19,193 nt of DNA from Avibacterium volantium_A (GTDB lineage Bacteria > Pseudomonadota > Gammaproteobacteria > Enterobacterales > Pasteurellaceae), in contig NZ_JBMMGT010000037.1 of NCBI RefSeq assembly GCF_049366555.1, positions 1 to 19,193 of the forward strand, written 5' to 3'. The notes below the pieces were generated by a model. The model was not told the origin of the DNA. It was given only the letters and a program-made list of their open reading frames with translations, and did not search any database. Both the position numbers and the translations under genes were made by a program. Positions 12,787 to 19,193 of this stretch are shown here, piece by piece (position 1 is the stretch's first letter; the number at the start of each line of letters is the position of its first letter).

Positions 12787-13509
12787 ATGAACCGCTATTT
12801 AAAAGGGCAAAGTTTGCTAGGTTTGATGATCGCCTTGTCAGTATCTAGCTTGTTATTAATCGCCATCGTGAAATTTTATCAACATAGCCAATGGCAAATT
12901 CAGCAAATGAATGCACGGCTTTTTTTACAAGCCGAAATAGAAAGAACCCTACAATTAATCGGCAAAGATTTACGCCGCACGGGGTTTCGTGCAGCCGTTG
13001 GAAAGCGTAAAGTGGATAATCTTGCTTTGTTTGAGCAAGACAGCCAAGGCACAAGTCTTGTTGTTAGCCAAGCCACGGGAGAAAAGCCGAATAGCTGTGT
13101 GTTATTTTTCTATGATTTGGATAATTCAGGTTGTATTGGCTCTACTTACACCAAAGGATTATGCGTTGAAAATGGTAAAAATCGAGCAAAAGAAATCGAA
13201 CGTGAATTGTTTGGTTATCGCCTAAAGCAAAAAATGCTAGAAACGCGTTTAACTTACAAAAACACCGTTAAGCAAAAATGCACAAAAGAAGAATGCAAAA
13301 CTTACATTCAGCAACCCGCTTGTGAGAAAGGCGGCTGGGTGGATCTATTTGATGATCGTGAAATTGCGATCACTCATTTTTCTTTGCAGTGGCTAAAAGA
13401 ACCTTTGTTGCTTGTAGCACAGTTAAAAGGGCAACTTGTCAAACAACCGCATATTGAATATGAAAGCGAAATTGTCATTCCTTTGCTCAATCAAGGCGGT
13501 GCAGAATGA
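12787..13509 (+). CDS. comO: Competence minor prepilin (ComO/PpdB type)
   Basis: A 240-residue prepilin starting directly after the previous stop. The leader is MNRYLKG, with cleavage after Gly7, followed by QSLLGLMIALSVSSLLLIAIVKFY. Position +5 is Gly12 rather than the usual Glu. The globular domain resembles the PpdB/PilW/GspJ group, with an LQLIGKDLRRTGFRA segment after the N-terminal helix, six cysteines, and GGWVDLFDDREIAITHFSLQW near the C-terminus. In Haemophilus influenzae the second gene of the cluster is comO, required for transformation. The stop overlaps the next start (ATGA at 13506-13509), so translation is coupled. Confidence 0.85.
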   Translation: MNRYLKGQSLLGLMIALSVSSLLLIAIVKFYQHSQWQIQQMNARLFLQAEIERTLQLIGKDLRRTGFRAAVGKRKVDNLALFEQDSQGTSLVVSQATGEKPNSCVLFFYDLDNSGCIGSTYTKGLCVENGKNRAKEIERELFGYRLKQKMLETRLTYKNTVKQKCTKEECKTYIQQPACEKGGWVDLFDDREIAITHFSLQWLKEPLLLVAQLKGQLVKQPHIEYESEIVIPLLNQGGAE

Positions 13510-14183
13510 AAGCGCAAAAAGGCATTGTTACCCTAACCTTATTGTTGTTGCTTAGTTCATTATTGATGATCGCAATGTTGTTTAATCAAGAGGAACTGCA
13601 TTTTTATCGTGCAATGAATGCGCAGCAAAAATATTATGCGGAAAATGATGTAGCGCTCTTGCCAATAAGCAGCCAAAATCTGCAACAGGAATGCGAAAAA
13701 TTACCCTTAGATTATGCGGATTCTGTTTATCGTCTTGAGTTTAAAAATCCAACAAAAAACCACCGCACTTTTGATGAACCAGACCATTTTGCTTGGTGCG
13801 AGCGAATAAGCCTATTTCAGAAAACGCCAAGTCGTGGCATAAGTGCGGGGGAATTTTCGCAATATTTTGCTCCTGCGATCACACTTTTGTTTGCCAAACT
13901 TTTACAGCAAGAAAATATCAGTAAATATCCCCTTTATTGGTTTTCTGAACGCGAGAAACATTGGGAAATCAACGGCAATATTTATGCGGTGATTGTAGCG
14001 GAGGGTGATTTAACTTTATCTGGCAAAGGGGAAATTCGCGGCGCAGTGATTACGCAAGGGCAATTACATCAAGGGGAAAATGTGAAATTGGTTTACAATA
14101 AGAAAACGCTACAAGAAGTGGTTCAGGCTTATCGTTTTTGGCGGCTAGCAAAAAGGAGCTGGTATGATTTCGAGCCTTTATAG
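13506..14183 (+). CDS. comP: Competence minor pilin-like protein (ComP type)
   Basis: A 225-residue protein with a short leader MKAQKG and a hydrophobic segment IVTLTLLLLLSSLLMIAMLF. It would be cut after Gly6 if processed, and +5 is Thr11, not Glu. A GspK/PilX-type arrangement (no Glu5, bulky soluble part) is plausible, since such pilins cap the tip of the assembly complex. The C-terminal half has WEINGNIYAVIVAEGDLTLSGKGEIRGAVITQGQLHQG (about 158-195), a repetitive beta-rich pattern. It overlaps comO by 4 nt and comQ by 20 nt. Assignment rests on position and leader; the soluble domain is not one I recognise. Confidence 0.78.
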   Translation: MKAQKGIVTLTLLLLLSSLLMIAMLFNQEELHFYRAMNAQQKYYAENDVALLPISSQNLQQECEKLPLDYADSVYRLEFKNPTKNHRTFDEPDHFAWCERISLFQKTPSRGISAGEFSQYFAPAITLLFAKLLQQENISKYPLYWFSEREKHWEINGNIYAVIVAEGDLTLSGKGEIRGAVITQGQLHQGENVKLVYNKKTLQEVVQAYRFWRLAKRSWYDFEPL

Positions 14184-14469
14184 ACCGCTAAAATACAAAG
14201 GAATGAATTTATTTTCTTTGCTAATGACTTTAACCCTATTTAGTGGTATTTTTCTGTCCATTAATCAATGGCTCACGCACCAGCGGCAAAGTGCGGTGAA
14301 AATTTATCAAGATTTACAAGCCATTTCTATTGCGCATAATCAGCATCAGCGTCTGTTTATGGGGCTGAGTTGTCAAACTCAAATTGAACAAAATCAGCTT
14401 ATTTTTCATCTTCATTGTCATAAAAATAAAGTTACTGTGCGTTATCCCACAGGGGAAACCAGCTTATAA
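14164..14469 (+). CDS. comQ: Competence minor prepilin (ComQ/PpdC type)
   Basis: A 101-residue protein whose prepilin signal is set back: MISSLYRPLKYKG, with cleavage after Gly13, then MNLFSLLMTLTLFSGIFLSINQW. Position +5 is Ser18. The helix resembles the PpdC pattern (SL.E...L.LFSG...) with the Glu lost, and a short domain with two cysteines (SCQTQ, LHCHK) follows. AAGGAG (14153-14158) fixes the start inside the end of comP, a 20-nt overlap. Fourth in the cluster, 11 nt before recC. Confidence 0.8.
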   Translation: MISSLYRPLKYKGMNLFSLLMTLTLFSGIFLSINQWLTHQRQSAVKIYQDLQAISIAHNQHQRLFMGLSCQTQIEQNQLIFHLHCHKNKVTVRYPTGETSL

Positions 14470-14480
14470 AAGGAAATTCT

Positions 14481-17400
14481 GTGCTAACCGTTTATTATTC
14501 CAATTTGCTTGAAACACAAAAAGAAATCCTACTGCATTTAATGAAAACAATGCCGTTGGACGATCCATTGCAGTCGGAAATTATTTTGGTACAAAGCCCT
14601 GGAATGGCACAGTGGCTGCAATGGCAAATTGCGGAAAAGCAAGGGATTTCAGCGAATTTACAATTTCCTATGCCAGCGACCTTTATTTGGCAGCTGTATC
14701 GCGATAATTTGTTTAATGTAACGCAGCAAAATCAATTTGCCAAAGAGCAGATTGTATGGCGCTTAATGCGATTGATTCCGCAATATTTAGCACACCCCGC
14801 CTTTACACCATTGCGAGATTATCTCAATTCTGCACCGCAATCGGCACAGCAAAAATTGTATCAATTAGCAGAAAAAGTGGCTGATTTATTTGACCAATAT
14901 TTGGTGTATCGCCCAGATTGGATCAGTGCGTGGGAAAAAAATGCAGACAGCAGCATCGCGCAACAAATTGCAGCACAGAAAAGTGAAGATAAACAACAGT
15001 TAGCCGATCAAATTACACGCCATATTGAATGGCAAGGTATTTTGTGGCGTGCGTTAGTGGCTGAAATTCAACAGCAAAATGGCAGTGAAGAAGTTTGGCA
15101 CAGGGCGCATTTACACCAACAATTTCTTCAGCTATTGGGTGAAAAAGCACCATTAAAACTGCCGAAACGCATTTTTGTGTTTGGTATTTCAGCTCTGCCA
15201 AAAGTGTATTTGGAAATTCTCAACGGCATCAGCGAGTTTTGTGACGTGCATTTATTTTTCACTAATCCTTGCCGTGAGTATTGGGGCGATATTGTCGATA
15301 AGCAATATTGGCAAAAATTACAGCAGCGTTCTCGCACTGATCAACAAAGCCAGCAAGCTAACCCATTATTTTCTCATCAGCAAATTGCACGATTAGAACA
15401 AGAGCAGTACGAGCGTACCGCCGAGCAAGAAATGTTGCAAGTGGGCAATCCGTTACTTTCTTCTTGGGGCAAACAAGGGCGTGATTTCCTTTATCTGCTC
15501 ACCGATATGCAAAGTAATGAAATTAATGCCTATGTAGAATTGGCAGAAGACAGTTTATTACACCAAATTCAGCAACGCATTTTAACGCTTACCCCGACAG
15601 GCATTGAGCCGTTGCATTTTGCACCGCAAGATCCGTCTTTTTCCATTCACGCCTGTTATAGCGCAATGCGAGAAGTGGAAGCTTTGCAAGATTATTTACT
15701 GCATTTGTTTAATCAAGATCCTAGCCTAACGCCAAAAGATGTGGTGGTCATGGTGGCCGATATTGATAAATATACCCCTTATATTCGCGCGGTTTTTGAG
15801 CAGGGTAAGCCTTACATTCCATTTTCCATTTCGGATAATAAATTGTCGGAAAATGATGTGATCGTGTCGGCTTTCATCAAATTGTTAAACCTGAAAGAAA
15901 GTCTGTTTAGCGCGCAAGATGTGCTGGATTTTCTCGATATTCCAAGTATTCGTGCGCGTTTTCATATTGAGCTTGAAGATCTGCCTTATATTCATCATTG
16001 GGTCGAGCATTCAGGCATTCGCTTTGGCCTGGAAAAATATCAGGGCGTGGTGCAAGAAAATTATAATGCGTGGAAAGCAGGGCTGGAACGAATGTTGCTC
16101 GGCTATGCAATGCGTGAAGAAAATGGCATTTGGCAAGACAGCCTAGGTTTTGATAATAGCTACGGCTTAAAAGGGCAATTAGCAGGCTATTTAGCGGAAT
16201 TTATTGAACAACTTTATCAATGGTATCAAACACTTTGCGGCGAACATTCTGTTGAGCAATGGCAGCAAACCTTATTCCAACTGGTGGAAACCTTTTTCCA
16301 ATTTGATGAAACGAGCCAAGAAACCCAATGGTATCTTAATGATTGCATTGAAACCTTTGCCGAGCCTTTGGTCAATGTGCAATTTGAACAACCACTTGGC
16401 GCAGAAGTGGTGGAGGAAGTGATGAGTGGCTATTTGCAAGAAAATCCGCATAACTTACGTTTTCTGGCTGGGAAAGTGAATTTTTGCACCTTATTGCCAA
16501 TGCGCTCAATCCCATTCCGCGTGGTGTGTTTGCTGGGAATGAATGAAGGCGAATACCCACGCCAAAGTACACCAAATAGCTTTGATCTTATGCAATATCA
16601 TCAGCAAAAAGGCGATCGTTTCAAACGAGATGATGATCGCTATCTCTTCCTTGAAGCGCTGGTTTCTGCGCAAGATTATTTCTATCTCAGTTATGTCGGG
16701 CATTCAATCATTGACGATGAGCCAAAAGAACCTTCCGTACTGGTAAATCAATTATTGGATTATGTGGCAGAAAATTTGCCATTGCCTGAGAATGATGAGG
16801 GCGAAAATCCGAATGAATATTGGCGTAAAAAATTGGTGATACATCACCCAATGACCGCTTTTAGCGAGAAAAACTTCAGTAAAAACCACCGCACTTTTGC
16901 GCGCAAATGGTTGCCATTAGTGAATAAAACCGCGCAGCAAGAACAGGGCTTTATTCAGCCGTTGAATAATGATCATCAGGTGCAAACAGTGGCGTTAAGC
17001 CAGCTTATCGCCTTTGTACAGCACCCGATCCGATTTTTCCTAGAGCAGATTTTAGGCATTCACCTACAAAATGAAGAAAGCGCCTTAAGGGATACAGAAA
17101 ATTTCGATTTCGATAACTTGGAACGCTATGCCATTAACCAGCAACTGCTTTATCTCAACGATGATGAATTTAGCCAATTTTTCCGCCAGTTACAAATCAA
17201 AGGCATAATGCCAAGGGGCGCTTTTGCTGAAGTGCAAGGGCAAAAACTGAGCCAAGATATTCGCGATCTGAAAAAAGAGGTGGCAGACTATTTAACGCAA
17301 GAAAGCCAAAGCGTGGCAGTGGAGCTGGATTTCACCCTGCCAACCCAAACTTTGCGTTTAACAGGCGTAATCAATCAGCTTTATCCTTTGGTTGATGGCA

Positions 17401-17897
17401 CATCAAAGGGGAAAGTGGAGAGAGTAACTTGGCGTGTGGGGGGGAAAATCCGCGATAAAGATCTGATTGAAAACTGGATCTATTATTTAGTGCAATGTGT
17501 AACACAAGAAAATGTCGCTCCTGCTCATAGTTACGCGAAAGGTGAACAAGTGCGGTTTAAAACTTTGCAAAAAAGCACCGCACTTGCGCAATTACAATGT
17601 TATCTAGAAGCCTATGTTCAAGCCCAACAATCCCCTTGCTTAGTGCTAACAACGAATCTGAATCGTTATTTCAAAACACTCAAAAATGAAAAAGGCACAG
17701 ATGATGAAGAAGCCATTCAACAAAAATGCTTGGCCATCTTGTACGAAAGCATTTACGGTAACGATTATGGTTTTAAGCAAGAAGATAAATACTGGCAACG
17801 CGTGCTAAGCGAACAAGAATTAGCGCAACTGGACTTAAACGCAATGACTAGCATAATGCAGGATTGGTTTGGGTTGATGTTAGAAAGCTGTAAATAA
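14481..17897 (+). CDS. recC: RecBCD subunit RecC
   Basis: An 1138-residue protein with a GTG start (AGGAAA 5-10 nt upstream), collinear with E. coli RecC (1122 residues). RecC splits the DNA strands in the RecBCD helicase-nuclease and scans for Chi. It keeps the folds of a helicase and a nuclease without their activity. Clear family blocks are LVQSPGMAQWLQWQIAEKQGI near the N-terminus, DLFDQYLVYRPDW (about 136-148), FTNPCREYWGDI (about 259-270), VGNPLLSSWGKQGRDF (about 320-335), MPMRSIPFRVVCLLGMNEGEYPRQ (about 674-697) and KRDDDRYLFLEAL. The inactive nuclease-like domain occupies about the last 300 residues. Three uptake cores lie inside. recB and recD are not in the window. It may be partly co-transcribed with the competence genes. 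Confidence 0.97.
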   Translation: MLTVYYSNLLETQKEILLHLMKTMPLDDPLQSEIILVQSPGMAQWLQWQIAEKQGISANLQFPMPATFIWQLYRDNLFNVTQQNQFAKEQIVWRLMRLIPQYLAHPAFTPLRDYLNSAPQSAQQKLYQLAEKVADLFDQYLVYRPDWISAWEKNADSSIAQQIAAQKSEDKQQLADQITRHIEWQGILWRALVAEIQQQNGSEEVWHRAHLHQQFLQLLGEKAPLKLPKRIFVFGISALPKVYLEILNGISEFCDVHLFFTNPCREYWGDIVDKQYWQKLQQRSRTDQQSQQANPLFSHQQIARLEQEQYERTAEQEMLQVGNPLLSSWGKQGRDFLYLLTDMQSNEINAYVELAEDSLLHQIQQRILTLTPTGIEPLHFAPQDPSFSIHACYSAMREVEALQDYLLHLFNQDPSLTPKDVVVMVADIDKYTPYIRAVFEQGKPYIPFSISDNKLSENDVIVSAFIKLLNLKESLFSAQDVLDFLDIPSIRARFHIELEDLPYIHHWVEHSGIRFGLEKYQGVVQENYNAWKAGLERMLLGYAMREENGIWQDSLGFDNSYGLKGQLAGYLAEFIEQLYQWYQTLCGEHSVEQWQQTLFQLVETFFQFDETSQETQWYLNDCIETFAEPLVNVQFEQPLGAEVVEEVMSGYLQENPHNLRFLAGKVNFCTLLPMRSIPFRVVCLLGMNEGEYPRQSTPNSFDLMQYHQQKGDRFKRDDDRYLFLEALVSAQDYFYLSYVGHSIIDDEPKEPSVLVNQLLDYVAENLPLPENDEGENPNEYWRKKLVIHHPMTAFSEKNFSKNHRTFARKWLPLVNKTAQQEQGFIQPLNNDHQVQTVALSQLIAFVQHPIRFFLEQILGIHLQNEESALRDTENFDFDNLERYAINQQLLYLNDDEFSQFFRQLQIKGIMPRGAFAEVQGQKLSQDIRDLKKEVADYLTQESQSVAVELDFTLPTQTLRLTGVINQLYPLVDGTSKGKVERVTWRVGGKIRDKDLIENWIYYLVQCVTQENVAPAHSYAKGEQVRFKTLQKSTALAQLQCYLEAYVQAQQSPCLVLTTNLNRYFKTLKNEKGTDDEEAIQQKCLAILYESIYGNDYGFKQEDKYWQRVLSEQELAQLDLNAMTSIMQDWFGLMLESCK

Positions 17898-17900
17898 AAG

Positions 17901-17930
17901 AAAACCGCTGATCATTCTCAGCGGTTTTGT
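17901..17930. terminator. Bidirectional terminator between recC and ybhA
   Basis: AAAACCGCTGA (17901-17911) pairs perfectly with TCAGCGGTTTT (17918-17928), an 11-bp stem with a 6-nt loop. A and T tracts on both sides suit the two convergent genes. Confidence 0.93.
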
Positions 17931-17931
17931 T

Positions 17932-18750
17932 TTAGCGTTTGAAATATTCGGCTAATACTTGAGCAATGCCAGCTTCATCATTGCTTGTGGTTGTGAGCTT
18001 GGCTTGGTGTTTAACTTCATCTTCCGCATTGCCCATTGCCACGCCTAATCCCACAGCGGTGAGCATACTGATGTCGTTGTGGTTATCACCAAAAGCGATG
18101 ACCTGTTGCGGGGAAATTTGCCATTGTTGTAACACCTCTAGCAATCTTGAGCCTTTGGTATTGCCCGCGTTGGCAATATCAACCCGATCCACCCAAGACC
18201 ATTCACAGCTAAATTGCTCTACGGGTAAATCCGCGATGACGTTTTCCATAATGGCTCGATTTGGGGCGCTGATGACGCATTTCCAAATTGGTGTATCGTG
18301 ATTGATAACCTCTTGAATACTCTCTACGTTTCGCACAAGTGGGCGAACATTCTCAGGGCAACTTGCGACCCATTTTAGGAATTTTTCCATATGCGGATTG
18401 AGTTCTGCATAGTTCATCGCATTGCGGGAATACATCAATAAATGGCAATGATGTTTCGTTGCGGTATCCAAAATTTGCTGGGCTTGTTGCTGAGAAAGTG
18501 GATTAGCTGCCAACACTTTATCATTTTGCACATCATAAACATAAGTGCCGTTACAACAAATAATTGGCGTGTCTAGCTCTAACTCCACATAATAGGGAAT
18601 CACCGCCGTATGATGTCGCCCTGTTACCAGCATCACTTTGATCCCCTGTTGTTTTAATTGAGCAATGGCTTGCTTATTTTCCGCTAAAATTTGCCCTTGC
18701 GAATTGAGCAACGTGCCATCGAGATCAAAAGCCACAACTTGATAATTCAT
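17932..18750 (-). CDS. ybhA: HAD-superfamily Cof-type phosphatase, YbhA-like
   Basis: A 272-residue soluble HAD IIB (Cof-type) hydrolase. Motif I is FDLDGTLL with nucleophile Asp9 and acid Asp11. Motif II is LVTGRH (about 41-46), the conserved Lys is in NTKGSRLLE (about 197-205), and motif III/IV is GDNHNDISM (about 221-229). The segments TGRHHTAVIPYYVELELDTPIICCNGTYVYD and CEWSWVDRVDIANAGNTKGSRL closely follow E. coli YbhA, a pyridoxal-phosphate phosphatase with activity on sugar phosphates. YbhA rather than YidA or YbiV is therefore the likely orthologue; substrate is inferred. AAGGAT precedes the ATG. It lies 27 nt downstream of the epimerase gene on the same strand and is probably co-transcribed. 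Confidence 0.88.
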   Translation of the reverse strand: MNYQVVAFDLDGTLLNSQGQILAENKQAIAQLKQQGIKVMLVTGRHHTAVIPYYVELELDTPIICCNGTYVYDVQNDKVLAANPLSQQQAQQILDTATKHHCHLLMYSRNAMNYAELNPHMEKFLKWVASCPENVRPLVRNVESIQEVINHDTPIWKCVISAPNRAIMENVIADLPVEQFSCEWSWVDRVDIANAGNTKGSRLLEVLQQWQISPQQVIAFGDNHNDISMLTAVGLGVAMGNAEDEVKHQAKLTTTSNDEAGIAQVLAEYFKR

Positions 18751-18777
18751 TTTTCTATCCTTTTTGTTAATGGGTGA

Positions 18778-19193
18778 TTACTGCCCATAATACGCATTTT
18801 TGCCGTGCTTGCGAAGATAATGTTTATCTAAAAGTGCTTGTTGCATTGCACCTAATTGCGGATTTAATTGGTGAGAAAATAAGTTCATATAAGCAATTTC
18901 TTCCAACACGACAGCATTATGCACTGCGTTATCTGCGTCTGTTCCCCAAGCAAAAGGCCCGTGCGAATTAACTAATACTGCCGGCACATCTTTCGCTTCG
19001 ATTTGACGAGTGCGGAAGGTTTCTACAATCACTTTGCCCGTTTCGCGTTCATAGTCGCCTGCGATTTCTTGTGGGGTCATTTGTCTGGTACAAGGAATGC
19101 TGCCGTAGAAATAATCGGCGTGGGTTGTGCCAGCGGCGATGAGGTCTAGCCCCGCTTGCGCCCACAAAGTGGCGTGGCGAGAATGGGTATGCA
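18778..19193 (-). CDS. L-ribulose-5-phosphate 4-epimerase, 5' end outside the window
   Basis: The C-terminal 138 residues of an AraD/UlaF/SgbE epimerase (full length about 231 residues), which converts L-ribulose 5-phosphate to D-xylulose 5-phosphate in pentose or ascorbate use. Reading begins at HTHSRHATLWAQAG, which holds the two zinc-binding His of the class II aldolase fold. It continues with GTTHADYFYGSIPCTRQMT and HGPFAWG (third zinc His) and ends at DKHYLRKHGKNAYYGQ. The open frame continues past 19193, so the real start is outside and internal TTG or ATG codons are not starts. The paralogue (araD, ulaF or sgbE) cannot be settled without the upstream genes. Confidence 0.94.
   Translation of the reverse strand, partial: HTHSRHATLWAQAGLDLIAAGTTHADYFYGSIPCTRQMTPQEIAGDYERETGKVIVETFRTRQIEAKDVPAVLVNSHGPFAWGTDADNAVHNAVVLEEIAYMNLFSHQLNPQLGAMQQALLDKHYLRKHGKNAYYGQ

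Larger units (their letters stand above)
707..17585. repeat. Dispersed DNA uptake sequences (Haemophilus type)
   Basis: Exact 9-bp cores. Forward AAGTGCGGT starts at 6778, 8081, 12232, 14289 and 17548. Reverse ACCGCACTT starts at 707, 1769, 6845, 12182, 12540, 13762, 16888 and 17577. That is 13 in 19.2 kb, near the density known for Haemophilus influenzae. The coordinates here mark only the outermost copies. They are recognised by the competence machinery during DNA uptake. Confidence 0.95.

Noticed and set aside
13841..13852. AAGTGCGGG in comP as an uptake sequence
   Set aside because: It differs from the core at the last base, so it was not counted.
19165..19167. Internal TTG as the start of the epimerase gene
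   Set aside because: The frame continues upstream through the conserved zinc-binding HTHSRH block, so the gene is cut by the window edge.

Overview
This window is a stretch of ordinary chromosome from a member of the Pasteurellaceae. The main evidence is 13 exact copies of the Haemophilus-type DNA uptake core AAGTGCGGT, counting both orientations. The protein set also fits (DarP, PmbA, CydABX, Tol-Pal, four competence minor pilins next to RecC), as does the moderate-to-low G+C. The genus cannot be fixed from the sequence alone. No phage, transposon, CRISPR array or defence island is visible.

Layout. (1) 40-2828: darP (minus strand) is divergent from pmbA, which is followed by hpt. Between pmbA and hpt lies a compact unit: a Fur-box-like palindrome touching the -35, an extended -10 promoter, about 120 nt without a gene, and a strong intrinsic terminator. 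I read this as a Fur-repressed small RNA. (2) 2898-3212: a small secreted two-cysteine protein, convergent with hpt. (3) 3213-6729: the cytochrome bd oxidase operon cydA-cydB-cydX-ybgE. It sits behind a 416-bp control region with a CRP-like site, an FNR-like site, two possible promoters and three tandem hairpins, the last of which overlaps the cydA Shine-Dalgarno. (4) 6942-11576: ybgC-tolQ-tolR-tolA-tolB-pal, the envelope-constriction system, with its own promoter and a terminator after pal. (5) 11758-12037: three identical tRNA-Lys(UUU) genes, followed by an 80-nt stretch with no G that looks like a Rho loading site. (6) 12134-17897: a CRP-S (Sxy-dependent) competence site, then four overlapping or tightly spaced minor-pilin genes (comNOPQ type) running into recC. 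(7) 17932-19193, minus strand: a YbhA-type HAD phosphatase downstream of the C-terminal part of an AraD/UlaF-type L-ribulose-5-phosphate 4-epimerase that runs off the window.

How the parts work together. CydABX with YbgE makes the high-affinity quinol oxidase. TolQR uses the proton motive force to drive TolA, which with TolB and Pal ties the outer membrane to the cell wall. The minor pilins prime the competence pilus for DNA uptake, and the RecC just downstream belongs to the RecBCD enzyme that processes linear DNA ends. The most novel-looking signals are regulatory and non-coding: the Fur-controlled sRNA candidate, the structured cydA leader, and the arrangement of uptake-sequence inverted repeats at operon ends and in the competence leader.
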